NCBI GenBank assembly: GCA_964350265.1
Contig: CAYGJZ010000008.1
Location: 1-64,000, forward strand
Origin: BQJD01 sp964350265
GTDB taxonomy: Bacteria; Pseudomonadota; Gammaproteobacteria; Arenicellales; CAJQKF01
Direction of reading: 5' to 3'
DNA length: 64,000 bases
This document shows, piece by piece, positions 45,981 through 54,135 of this stretch. The notes under the pieces are model-generated. The model saw only the letters and a list, made by a program, of their open reading frames with translations. It was not told the DNA's origin and did no database searches. The translations under genes and the position numbers were made by a program. Positions within the stretch are counted from its first letter, which is position 1; the number at the start of each line of letters is the position of its first letter.

Positions 45981-47042
45981 TTGACGCCCGCCCGCGACAA
46001 GGTGGTGGTGGTGTTCAGCCACCACAAGCGCGGCGGTGGCAAGCCGCTGGACTCGTTGTGGTTCTCCCGCGACGAGCTCAAGCGTCGACACGGCGTGGAA
46101 CTGCGCTTCCCGTGGACCGGTTCGCCGCTGTCGAAAACCCTGCGCGAACTGTGGAGGGCCGACTACGTGCTGTTCGACGGCGTCTGGAGCGCCGTGCTCT
46201 GGCACGGCCCCGCGCTGCTGCTGGCGGCACTGCTGCTGGGCAAGCGGCTGGTCTACTACTGGCATGAGACCGACTGGCACATCCGTGACCGTTGGCCCTA
46301 TGACCGCTCGGTGCGGCGCAGCGGCCATCGCGGCAAGCAGTACCTCCGGCGCCTGCCGATGTACCTGGCCCTGCGCTGGCAGCGTTTCTTGCACCTGCAC
46401 GTGACCGAGCATGGCTGCCGGTTACTGCGCGAAGTGGCCGGGGTGCGCGCCGACCGCATCCGCCTGTTACGCAACATGTCGCGTTCCGGCCAGTTCGAGA
46501 ACCTGCCGGTGCCCGGCGACTACCTGCCCGGGCGCATCGTCGCCTGTGGTCACGTGAAGACCAACAAGCGTCCCGACCTGTTCGTGGAGATGGCGCGGCG
46601 CCTGGCGGATGACCCCGCCTACAGCTTCCAGTGGGTGGGACGCATCGATCCGGGCTTCGACGTCGATGCCCTGGTCGGCGGCGGCGAACTGGCCCGGCGC
46701 GTGCATTTCAGCGGCTGGACCGATGCCCCGTACCTGGAGATCGCCCGCGCCAACGTGTTCGTGCACACCTCGGAATTCGAGGCCATGCCCAAGGTGCTGA
46801 TGGAGGCCCTGGCACTGGGCAAGCCGGTGGTGGCCTTCGCCGTGGGCGGCATTCCCGAACTGCTCGGCGAGCACGGCCGCACGGTACCCTTCGGCGATGT
46901 CGATGCCCTGGTCGACGCGGTTCGCGCCAGCCTCCCGGAGATGGATGACGACCAGCAACGTCGCCGCCGTGCCTGGTACGACGCCGAGTTCACCGAGCAT
47001 GCCTTTGCCGACCGTTTCGCCCGCATCCTGGCCACCGCGTGA
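45981..47042 (+). CDS. Glycosyltransferase, GT4-like (GT-B fold)
   Basis: The 353-residue protein has the GT1/GT4 donor-domain signatures: a CGHVKTNKRPDLFVEMARRL segment, FQWVGRIDPG, and the EX7E region VHTSEFEAMPKVLMEALALG with GKPVVAFAVGGIPELLGE. The N-terminal acceptor domain is shorter and basic. It should add a sugar to the growing lipid-linked unit. The start is TTG 45981; no ATG is close. Its end overlaps the next gene by GTGA. Confidence 0.85.
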   Translation: MTPARDKVVVVFSHHKRGGGKPLDSLWFSRDELKRRHGVELRFPWTGSPLSKTLRELWRADYVLFDGVWSAVLWHGPALLLAALLLGKRLVYYWHETDWHIRDRWPYDRSVRRSGHRGKQYLRRLPMYLALRWQRFLHLHVTEHGCRLLREVAGVRADRIRLLRNMSRSGQFENLPVPGDYLPGRIVACGHVKTNKRPDLFVEMARRLADDPAYSFQWVGRIDPGFDVDALVGGGELARRVHFSGWTDAPYLEIARANVFVHTSEFEAMPKVLMEALALGKPVVAFAVGGIPELLGEHGRTVPFGDVDALVDAVRASLPEMDDDQQRRRRAWYDAEFTEHAFADRFARILATA

Positions 47043-48244
47043 ACCGGGCCCAGGCCAGTGCCGGACAGCCGCTGTACCTGGTGGTCGGCATCCGCAGCAA
47101 TTTCGCCGAGCTGCTGGCCGACGGCCTGGCAACCGCCCGCAGGTACGGCTTCGCCCCGCGCATCGTCGACGTGGTGGAACTGGTGGAAGGCTGGAAGCCC
47201 TATCCCAACGACTGGGCGGCACTGGGCCTTGCCGACGACGTGCTGCGCATCGCCGACCGGGAGGCGTTTTCCGCGCTGGTGGCATCACCCGGCTTCCATC
47301 GCGCGGTGGTGCTGTTTCTCTACCTGCCCGATCGTCACCTGCGGCCGTTGTGGCGGCAGATGGCGGCGGCCGGTGCCCGGGTCGGCGTCATCGTCGCCGG
47401 GCCGGTGCCCACCGCGTCCTCGCTGCCCCGGGGGCGTTCCCCGCGTGCCGTGGCCGCGCGCGCATGGCTGCGCCTGAAGCGCCGGTTCAAGCCGCGCCCC
47501 GACTACTGGATCACCGCGGGTTCGGTATGCCGCAGTCTGTATGCCAGCTACTTTCGCAGCCTCGACGGGGTGGTGGAGATCCATGCCCACTCGCTGGACC
47601 ACGAGCGACTGCGTCGGGCCGGGCCGGCGGCCGCCGAGTCCACCGGGGTGGTGTTTCTCGACCAGGGCTGGTTCTCGAAGCCGCGGCCGGACTTCCTCGA
47701 CCCGTCGCGCTACCCGCCGATGGACGAGACCGCCTATGCGCGCGGCGTGCGCGGACTCCTCGAGCACCTGCGCAGCGCCGGTCAGCGGGTGGTGGTCTGC
47801 GCCCATCCCAAGGCCAGCCTGGCGCACACCCGCTCGCTGTTCGACGGCTTCGACGTGCGCCAGGGCAACACCGCCGGGCTGGTCAGCGGCGCGCGCCTGG
47901 TGATCGCCCATTCCACCACCGCCATCGGCCACGCGGTCATGCACCGGGTGCCGGTGCTGCTGTTCGACAGCGCCGCGCTGCGCACCTCCATCGTGGCGCC
48001 GCTGCTGGCCGGCTACCGGCGCGAGCTCGGCCTGGCCACGGTGGCGCTGGACGAACCGGCCAGCTACGACCGGTCGGTGGCTGCCGCGGTGGTCGACGAT
48101 GCCGCCTATGACCGCTACCTGGACCGCTACGTGAAGCAGGCCGACTCCCCGGACGCCGGCCTGTGGGACATCGCCTTCGGCGGTCTTCGCCGTGCCCTCG
48201 ACGCGCCGGCGCCGGCGGCGGCCCATCGATCCCGACAAGCCTGA
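47039..48244 (+). CDS. Predicted GT-B transferase with HP and S-T motifs (sialyltransferase-like)
   Basis: The 401-residue protein starts at GTG 47039. No standard family is recognised, but the C-terminal half has two features shared by bacterial CMP-sialic acid/Kdo transferases: an HP motif (VVVCAHPKASLAHTRS) and an S-T pair (VIAHSTTAIGHAVMHRVPVL). The middle has VVFLDQGWFSKPRPDFLDP. The N-terminal half lacks a membrane helix. Together with the CMP-sugar genes in the locus this suggests use of a CMP-activated ulosonic acid. That is inference; another GT or a polymer-processing role is possible. Confidence 0.6.
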   Translation: MNRAQASAGQPLYLVVGIRSNFAELLADGLATARRYGFAPRIVDVVELVEGWKPYPNDWAALGLADDVLRIADREAFSALVASPGFHRAVVLFLYLPDRHLRPLWRQMAAAGARVGVIVAGPVPTASSLPRGRSPRAVAARAWLRLKRRFKPRPDYWITAGSVCRSLYASYFRSLDGVVEIHAHSLDHERLRRAGPAAAESTGVVFLDQGWFSKPRPDFLDPSRYPPMDETAYARGVRGLLEHLRSAGQRVVVCAHPKASLAHTRSLFDGFDVRQGNTAGLVSGARLVIAHSTTAIGHAVMHRVPVLLFDSAALRTSIVAPLLAGYRRELGLATVALDEPASYDRSVAAAVVDDAAYDRYLDRYVKQADSPDAGLWDIAFGGLRRALDAPAPAAAHRSRQA

Positions 48245-48273
48245 GCAACGAAACCGGCTGGAACCCCGACGAC

Positions 48274-49179
48274 ATGACCCAATCCACCATTCCCCCCTGC
48301 CAGATCTGCGGCCACCGCGACTTTCAACCGCACTACAGCGGCCCGGTGCGCGACGGGCGCTTCGGCAACAGCGTCGACGACGCGGTGGTGCGCCGCTGCG
48401 GCGGCTGCGGCGTGCTGCGCCTGGACGAGGCGTTCTGCATGGACGACGGCGACTACGAGACGCCGGCCTACCGTGCCCTGATCGGCCAGCAGATCGATGC
48501 CGGCAGCTACTACGAGGGGCACGATGCGCTGCAGTACTTCTCCCTCGGTGCGTTCTGGCCGCGCGGCTTTCGCGGCCGCACGGTGGCCGACGTCGGCGCC
48601 GCCGGCGGCAGCTTCCTCGACAGCGTCGCCGGCATGGCCGAGGGCGCCATCGCCATCGAGCCCTGCCGCGCCTACCACGAGACCCTGGCCTCGCGCGGCT
48701 ACGACGTCTATGCCTATGCCGCCGAAGCCGCCGCCAGCCGACCGGGCAGCGTCGACGTCGCCACCAGCTTCCAGGTCATCGAGCATGTCGGCAATCCACG
48801 CCGCTACCTGGAGGAGATCCGTCCGCTGCTGAAGGACGACGGCACGCTGATGATCAGCACGCCCAATCTCGACGACATCCTGCTGCGCACCGCGCCGGAT
48901 ACCTATGCCGGTTTCTTCTACCGCGTGGTGCACCGCTGGTACTTCGATGCCCGCGCACTCAGTCACTGCGCGGAACTGGCCGGCTACACGGTCAGCGCGG
49001 TGAAGTACGTGCACCGCTATCCCTTCGCCAACTACGTGCACTGGCTGCGCGACGGCCGTCCCCGTGGCCAGGACGCCATCGCCGAGTTCGATGCCGGCGC
49101 CGACGGCTTCTGGCGCGGCTACCTGGAGCAGAAGGGACTGTCCGACACGCTGTTCCTCGAATGCCGGCCATCCACGTGA
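48274..49179 (+). CDS. SAM-dependent methyltransferase with N-terminal zinc ribbon
   Basis: The 301-residue protein has an N-terminal pair of CxxC motifs (CQICGHRDF and RRCGGCGVLRLDE) that looks like a zinc ribbon, followed by a class I methyltransferase with motif I TVADVGAAGGSFLDS and FQVIEHVGNPRRYLEEI. This domain order is seen in sugar C-methyltransferases. It lies between a GT-like gene and rfbF, so it may methylate a CDP-linked deoxysugar or a glycan residue. ATG 48274 was chosen because it gives the zinc motif at the usual distance; the longer frame is a shadow of the preceding gene. Confidence 0.82.
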   Translation: MTQSTIPPCQICGHRDFQPHYSGPVRDGRFGNSVDDAVVRRCGGCGVLRLDEAFCMDDGDYETPAYRALIGQQIDAGSYYEGHDALQYFSLGAFWPRGFRGRTVADVGAAGGSFLDSVAGMAEGAIAIEPCRAYHETLASRGYDVYAYAAEAAASRPGSVDVATSFQVIEHVGNPRRYLEEIRPLLKDDGTLMISTPNLDDILLRTAPDTYAGFFYRVVHRWYFDARALSHCAELAGYTVSAVKYVHRYPFANYVHWLRDGRPRGQDAIAEFDAGADGFWRGYLEQKGLSDTLFLECRPST

Positions 49180-49216
49180 CCGGCGCCCGTTTCCACCCGA
49201 CCCCTGGGAGCTTGTC

Positions 49217-49987
49217 ATGAAGGTGGTTTTCCTGGCCGGCGGTTTCGGCACCCGGCTCGCCGAGTACACCGACGTGGTGCCCAAGCCGATGGTGAAGGTT
49301 GGGCCGTATCCCATCCTGCAACACATCATGCGGCGCTATGCACGCTACGGGCACAAGGATTTCTTCGTCGCGCTGGGCTACAAGGGCGAGGTGATCAAGG
49401 AGTACTTCCTGAACTACCATGCCCTCGGCTCGGACTTCACCGTGCATCTTGGCAGCGGCAGCGTCGACTACCACGACAGCCAGTCGCTGGACTGGAACGT
49501 CACCCTGGTGGAAACCGGCGCGAAGTCGATGACCGGTGGACGGGTAGGGCGGATGCGACGCTGGGTCGAGGACGGCACCTTCATGATGACCTACGGCGAC
49601 GGCGTCGCCGACATCGACATCGACGCCCTGCTGGCCTTTCACCGCAGCCACGGCAAGCTGGTCACGGTCACCGCGGTACGACCCACCGCCCGCTTCGGCG
49701 ACCTCACCCTGGCCGAGGACGAGGTGCGTTCCTTCGCCGAGAAGCCACGCATGACCTCGGGCTGGATCAACGGCGGCTTCTTCGTCATGGAGCCGGCGTT
49801 TCTCGACTACATCGATGACGATGCCACGGTGCTGGAGAAGGAGCCGCTGGAGCGAGCCGCCCGCGAGGGCCAGTTGATGGCCTACCGCCACGAAGGATTC
49901 TGGCAGTGCATGGACACCAAGCGCGACCACGACCTCCTGTGCCGGCTGTGGGCGAGCGGCGAGGCGCCCTGGGACAGCGGCGCATGA
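49217..49987 (+). CDS. rfbF: Glucose-1-phosphate cytidylyltransferase
   Basis: The 256-residue nucleotidyltransferase makes CDP-glucose from CTP and glucose-1-phosphate, the first step to CDP-6-deoxyhexoses. It has FLAGGFGTRLAEYTDVVPKP (the pyrophosphorylase motif), a later MTYGDGVADIDIDALLAF and EGFWQCMDTKRDHDLLCRLW typical of RfbF. A GGGAGC lies 10 nt before ATG 49217. Its usual partner rfbG is 6 kb further on at 55929, an unusual separation. The stop overlaps the epimerase gene (ATGA). Confidence 0.93.
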   Translation: MKVVFLAGGFGTRLAEYTDVVPKPMVKVGPYPILQHIMRRYARYGHKDFFVALGYKGEVIKEYFLNYHALGSDFTVHLGSGSVDYHDSQSLDWNVTLVETGAKSMTGGRVGRMRRWVEDGTFMMTYGDGVADIDIDALLAFHRSHGKLVTVTAVRPTARFGDLTLAEDEVRSFAEKPRMTSGWINGGFFVMEPAFLDYIDDDATVLEKEPLERAAREGQLMAYRHEGFWQCMDTKRDHDLLCRLWASGEAPWDSGA

Positions 49988-50904
49988 TCGAGCCGGGCTC
50001 ACGCCTGCTGGTGGTCGGCGGCGAGGGATTCATCGGCGGCGAGGTTGCGCGCCAGGCGCGCGACGCCGGGGTGGAGACCACGGTGCTGTCGCTGCGACCG
50101 CGCGCCGACGGCGACCGTCACCGCCTGTACGCCGACATCACCGACGCCGGGGACCTGGCCAGGGCACTGGACGGTCGCGAGTTCGACTACGTGGTCAATG
50201 CCGGTGGCTACATCGACCACGCCGCCATGCACGCGGGCGGGCTGGTGCCGCTGGCGGCCCACTTCGGCGGCGTGGTCAACCTGGTCGGCGCGGTGCGAGG
50301 CCCGGCATTGAAGGGCTTCGTGCAACTGGGCAGCAGCGACGAGTACGGCGATGCGCCCGCGCCCCAGCGCGAATCCATGCGCGAGCAGCCGATCTCCTGC
50401 TATGCCGCCGCCAAGGTGGCCACCACCCAGTTGCTGCAGATGCTGCACCGGACCGAGGGCTTCCCGGCCACCGTGCTGCGCCTGTTCCTGGTCTACGGTC
50501 CCGGACAGGGCACCGCCCGCTTCCTGCCGCAGGTGATCCGTGGCTGCCTGTCCGGCGATTCCTTCCCGGTATCGGCGGGGGAGCAGCTGCGCGACTTCGC
50601 CTATGTCGGCGACGTCGCCAAGGCCATTTTCCAGGCGCTGGCCGGCGACCGGGCCCGTGGCCGGGTCGTCAACGTCGGCGGCGGCGAGCCGGTGGCCATT
50701 CGCGCCATGGTGGAGCGGGTGGTGGCGCTGGTCGGTGCCGGCCGCCCGCGCTTCGGCGAGATTCCCTACCGGGCCGGCGAGAACATGGCGCTGTACCCGT
50801 GCACCCGGCTGGCCAGGGAAGTCCTGCACTGGCAGGCGAGCACCTGCCTCGACGACGGCCTGGCGCGCACCATCGGCGCCCTGCGGCAGGCGGGGCATGG
50901 CTAG
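49984..50904 (+). CDS. NAD-dependent epimerase/dehydratase (SDR)
   Basis: The 306-residue extended SDR protein has LLVVGGEGFIGGEVARQA at the N-terminus, the catalytic S-Y-K set in LGSSDEYGDA and SCYAAAKVATTQLL, and the C-terminal RDFAYVGDVAKAIF. It probably acts on the CDP-sugar made by the neighbouring rfbF/rfbG, as a 4-reductase or epimerase, but the product is not defined. It overlaps rfbF by ATGA and the next gene by 8 nt. Confidence 0.8.
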   Translation: MIEPGSRLLVVGGEGFIGGEVARQARDAGVETTVLSLRPRADGDRHRLYADITDAGDLARALDGREFDYVVNAGGYIDHAAMHAGGLVPLAAHFGGVVNLVGAVRGPALKGFVQLGSSDEYGDAPAPQRESMREQPISCYAAAKVATTQLLQMLHRTEGFPATVLRLFLVYGPGQGTARFLPQVIRGCLSGDSFPVSAGEQLRDFAYVGDVAKAIFQALAGDRARGRVVNVGGGEPVAIRAMVERVVALVGAGRPRFGEIPYRAGENMALYPCTRLAREVLHWQASTCLDDGLARTIGALRQAGHG

Positions 50905-51760
50905 CCATGCCCGGGAACGCCATCGGCGCGCGACGGAGCGGCCGGAAGTGTCCATCCTGGTCAACGGCTACAACGGCGAGCGCTACCTCGGCGAGGCCCT
51001 GGACAGCGTCCTCGCGCAGACCTTCGGCGACTGGGAGCTGGTCTTCTGGGACAACCAGTCCACCGACGGCACCGCCGACATCGTGCGGGCCGCGGACGAT
51101 GCGCGTATCCGCTACCACTACGCGCCGAGTCATACCCACCTCGGCGCCGCCCGCCGGGCCGCGCAGGGCTTGCTGCGTGGCCGCTGGATTGCCATCCTCG
51201 ACGTCGACGACCTGTGGCGGCCGGACAAGCTGCGAAAGCAGCTCGCCGCCGCCGCCGCGATGCCGGGCGCGGGCTTCGTCTATGCCCAGGTCGCGGTGCG
51301 CGACGAGTCCGGCGGCGATGCCGCCCGCGACCACGTGTTCAGCCGCATGGCCGGGCAGGAACTGCCCTCCGGCAACCTGTATCCTCGGCTGCTGCGCGGC
51401 AACTTCATCAGCGTACCCTCGCTGCTGCTGGATGCCGGGGCCTTTTTCGAGGTTGGCGGCTTTTCCGGTCGCTACCCGGTGATGGAGGACTACCGCATCA
51501 CCCTGAACATCGCCCGCCGCTACCCGGTGGCGGTGGTCAACGAGCCGTTGTGCGAATATCGGATCCATGGCGGCAACCGCTCCGCGGGCGGCGCCATCGA
51601 CAATTTCGAGGACCTGGCCATCCTGCGCGAGCTGCTGCCGGATCGTCGCGCGGCCATGGCCATGCCCAGGGTCGTTGCCCGGCACTTCCTGCGCTGCGCC
51701 AGGGAGCGCCGCTGGCCGCGCTTCGGTGGCCTGCTCGGGGCCATGGCGCGGCCATCGTAG
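50897..51760 (+). CDS. Glycosyltransferase family 2
   Basis: The 287-residue GT-A enzyme has the N-terminal VSILVNGYNGERYLGEALDS, then WDNQSTDGTADIVRA and the metal-binding DxD region AILDVDDLWRPDKL. The middle has GGFSGRYPVMEDYRI. These are the hallmarks of inverting GT2 transferases; no membrane helices are seen, so it should work at the inner face of the membrane. ATG 50897 overlaps the epimerase gene by 8 nt. Confidence 0.88.
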   Translation: MASHARERHRRATERPEVSILVNGYNGERYLGEALDSVLAQTFGDWELVFWDNQSTDGTADIVRAADDARIRYHYAPSHTHLGAARRAAQGLLRGRWIAILDVDDLWRPDKLRKQLAAAAAMPGAGFVYAQVAVRDESGGDAARDHVFSRMAGQELPSGNLYPRLLRGNFISVPSLLLDAGAFFEVGGFSGRYPVMEDYRITLNIARRYPVAVVNEPLCEYRIHGGNRSAGGAIDNFEDLAILRELLPDRRAAMAMPRVVARHFLRCARERRWPRFGGLLGAMARPS

Positions 51761-51845
51761 GAACTTGAGGACAGGGTCGGCCGGTGCGCCGGGCGTGGTC
51801 AGCATTTCTTTCAATCGTTCATCGAGGTGAACCGGATAACGTGTT

Positions 51846-52715
51846 ATGAGTAAACAGGTAATCGTAGGCGGTGGCGCGGTGCGCACCGCGCAGATCGGTG
51901 GCACCGACAAGTTGTGCATCATCGCCGGCCCGTGTGCCATCGAGAGCGAGTCGCACGCCCTGGAAATGGCCGAGCGGATCGCCGAGATCACCGAGCGGGT
52001 GGGTGTTTCGCTCATCTACAAGTCCTGCTTCGACAAGGACTGCCGCTCGTCGCCGGATTCCTTCCACGGCTGCGGCATCGACTCGGGCCTGGGCATCCTG
52101 GAGAAGGTCCGCCAGCAGGTCGGCGTGCCGGTGGTGACCGACGTCAGCAACGTCGAGTGGGTGGATCGCACCGCCGAGGTGGTGGACATGCTGCAGATTC
52201 CCGCCTACCTGTGCCGACAGACGCACCTGCTGCGCGCCTGCGCCCGCACCGGCAAGCCGCTGCACCTGAAGAAGGGCCAGTTCATGAACCCGCGCAACAT
52301 GAAGAACTCGCTGGCCAAGATCTACCGCGAGGACAACCAGCAGGTGGTGCTGTGCGATCGCGGCACCTTCTTCGGCTACGAGGACCTGGTCAACGACATG
52401 CGCTCGTTGATCATCATGCGCGAACTGGGCACCCCGGTCAGCTACGATGCCACCCACTCCATCCAGCAGCCCACCGGCAGCGGCAGCGTTTCCCAGGGCC
52501 TGCGCGAGTTCATCCCGGCACTGGTGCGGGCGGCCTGCGGCGTCGGCGTCGATGCCATCTTCATGGAAGTGCACGACAATCCCAACCGCGCGCTCAGCGA
52601 CCCGGCCACCCAGCTCGACATCCGGTTTCTCGAGAACATCCTGCGCCAGGCGGTGGACATCTCCGCGGTGATGCGCGAAACGTCGCGCAACCATCCCACC
52701 GAAGGCCTGTCCTGA
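51846..52715 (+). CDS. Metal-type 3-deoxy-octulosonate 8-phosphate synthase homologue (KdsA-like)
   Basis: The 289-residue enzyme has the KDO8PS fold and would condense phosphoenolpyruvate with a pentose or similar phosphate. The four metal ligands of the class II (metallo) enzymes, known from Aquifex (C11, H185, E222, D233), appear as C30 in GPCAIES, H204 in DATHSIQ, E241 in FMEVHDNP and D252 in LSDPATQ, all offset by exactly 19. The motif normally reading KANRSS is KDCRSS (64-69), and the following block is SFHGCG instead of the usual S(Y/F)RGxG, which suggests a changed acceptor. The 85-nt gap upstream (51761-51845) may hold a promoter, but I see no clear one. Confidence 0.85.
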   Translation: MSKQVIVGGGAVRTAQIGGTDKLCIIAGPCAIESESHALEMAERIAEITERVGVSLIYKSCFDKDCRSSPDSFHGCGIDSGLGILEKVRQQVGVPVVTDVSNVEWVDRTAEVVDMLQIPAYLCRQTHLLRACARTGKPLHLKKGQFMNPRNMKNSLAKIYREDNQQVVLCDRGTFFGYEDLVNDMRSLIIMRELGTPVSYDATHSIQQPTGSGSVSQGLREFIPALVRAACGVGVDAIFMEVHDNPNRALSDPATQLDIRFLENILRQAVDISAVMRETSRNHPTEGLS

Positions 52716-52755
52716 ACCCCGTACAACGTCCAGACCGACGAGGTCCCAGAAGCGA

Positions 52756-53448
52756 ATGCGTACCGTACTGATTCCCGCGAAGAAGAAAAGCAAGCGTATC
52801 CCGAGCAAGAACCTGCAGATGCTTGGCGAGGTGTCGCTGATCGAGCGCTGCGTGATGAAGGTCATGAAGTGCAAGAACATCGACCGCATCGTGGTGGACA
52901 CCGACTCGGAAGACGTCATCGCCATGTGCCAGCGCCATGCCGCCAGCGATTCGCGCGTCGAGGGCCGGCAACGCAGCACCGAACTGCTCGGCGACGACGT
53001 CGGCACACCACAGCTTTGCGTGCACCTGCTCGAGCACGAGCCGACCATCGAGTTCCTCGGCATCATGCACAGCACCGCGCCGTTCCTGAAGGCAAGCACC
53101 ATCGACAAGTGCATCGAGACCTTCGTCAGCGGCCGCAACGAGTACGACAGCCTGTTCACCGTCGAGGCGCTGCACGACTACCTGTGGAAGGATCGCCCGC
53201 TGAACTTCAACGTCGACTGCCGCACCAGCACCGACAATGTCGATCTCTACTACAAGCTGACCGGCGGTTTCTTCATGTCGACCCGCGGTCACATCCTGGA
53301 AACCAAGTCGTTCATCGGCAAGAACCCGATCATCTACCCGGTCGCGGTGCTCGAGTCGCTGGACATCAACTACCCCGATGAACTGGAACTTGCGCGCATG
53401 ATCGAAGAGGGCCTGGCGGCCCGCGGCAAGTCCGAACTGGGAATGTAA
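52756..53448 (+). CDS. CMP-ulosonate synthetase (NeuA/KdsB-like cytidylyltransferase)
   Basis: The 230-residue protein belongs to the CMP-acylneuraminate/CMP-Kdo synthetase family. The N-terminal VLIPAKKKSKRIPSKNLQML is the nucleotide-binding loop, although the glycine-rich part (normally ARxGSKRIPxKN) is here AKKKSKRIPSKN. Other features are IDRIVVDTDSEDVIAM and INYPDELELARMI. The sequence is closer to the NeuA-like branch than to housekeeping KdsB. It follows the KdsA-like gene by 40 nt and precedes the RraA-like gene by 2 nt, so it should activate the KdsA product. Confidence 0.8.
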   Translation: MRTVLIPAKKKSKRIPSKNLQMLGEVSLIERCVMKVMKCKNIDRIVVDTDSEDVIAMCQRHAASDSRVEGRQRSTELLGDDVGTPQLCVHLLEHEPTIEFLGIMHSTAPFLKASTIDKCIETFVSGRNEYDSLFTVEALHDYLWKDRPLNFNVDCRTSTDNVDLYYKLTGGFFMSTRGHILETKSFIGKNPIIYPVAVLESLDINYPDELELARMIEEGLAARGKSELGM

Positions 53449-53450
53449 AC

Positions 53451-54119
53451 GTGAACGAGAAGATCAAGCAGTTGAACCCGTCGGTGGTCTACGACGTGAT
53501 GACCTACGACATCAAGTGGCCCGGCCAGTTCATGCTCTCCAACGAGATCGGCCTGCGCACCGGCACCGCCATCTGCGGACGCGCCTTCACCGTGCAGGGC
53601 AAGTACACGCCGAACCGGCTGGCCGAGTACCGCGAACGCGCCGTGGTCATCGACATGCTCGAGGCCATGGAGGAGGGCGTGATCGAGGTGCTGCAGCCGA
53701 ACTACACCGGCCCGCTCGGCTCCTGGGGTGATTTCACCGCCACCCTGGTCAAGCACTACGGCTGCGTCGGCGCGGTGGTGGATGGCAACACCCGCGACCT
53801 GGCCGGCCTGCGCGAGATGAACTACCCGCTCTACTGCCGGGGCACCAGCCTGGTCAACGGCTTCGGCAGCGGCTGGCAGATCGACAACTTCCAGCAGGAC
53901 ATCATCATGCCCGGGCCGCTGGGCATGCCGGTCAACGTCTCGCCCGGCGACTACGTGGTCGGCAACGAGGACGGCGTGGTGATCGTGCCCGCGGACATCA
54001 TCGACGACGTCGCCGGCCATGCCGCCAGGCGTCTCGCCCGCGAGGAAGAGCTGAAGGCGGAACTGGCCGGCGGCAAGCTCACCCGCGAGTACCTGAAGAC
54101 CACCATCTTCGACTGGTAG
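53451..54119 (+). CDS. RraA-fold aldolase family protein
   Basis: The 222-residue protein has the fold of 4-hydroxy-4-methyl-2-oxoglutarate aldolases and the RraA RNase regulator. It carries the metal/catalytic motif VDGNTRDLAGL (Arg and Asp of the GxxRD site), preceded by YGCVGAVV and followed by YPLYCRGTS. The metal-binding Asp/Glu region also looks kept (LGSWGDFTA), so it is probably an enzyme acting on a 2-oxo acid rather than RraA. It sits between a CMP-ulosonate synthetase and a large GT-like gene, which fits a role on an ulosonic acid. Starts at GTG 53451. Confidence 0.8.
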   Translation: MNEKIKQLNPSVVYDVMTYDIKWPGQFMLSNEIGLRTGTAICGRAFTVQGKYTPNRLAEYRERAVVIDMLEAMEEGVIEVLQPNYTGPLGSWGDFTATLVKHYGCVGAVVDGNTRDLAGLREMNYPLYCRGTSLVNGFGSGWQIDNFQQDIIMPGPLGMPVNVSPGDYVVGNEDGVVIVPADIIDDVAGHAARRLAREEELKAELAGGKLTREYLKTTIFDW

Positions 54120-54135
54120 CCCCGGCAAGACCCCG

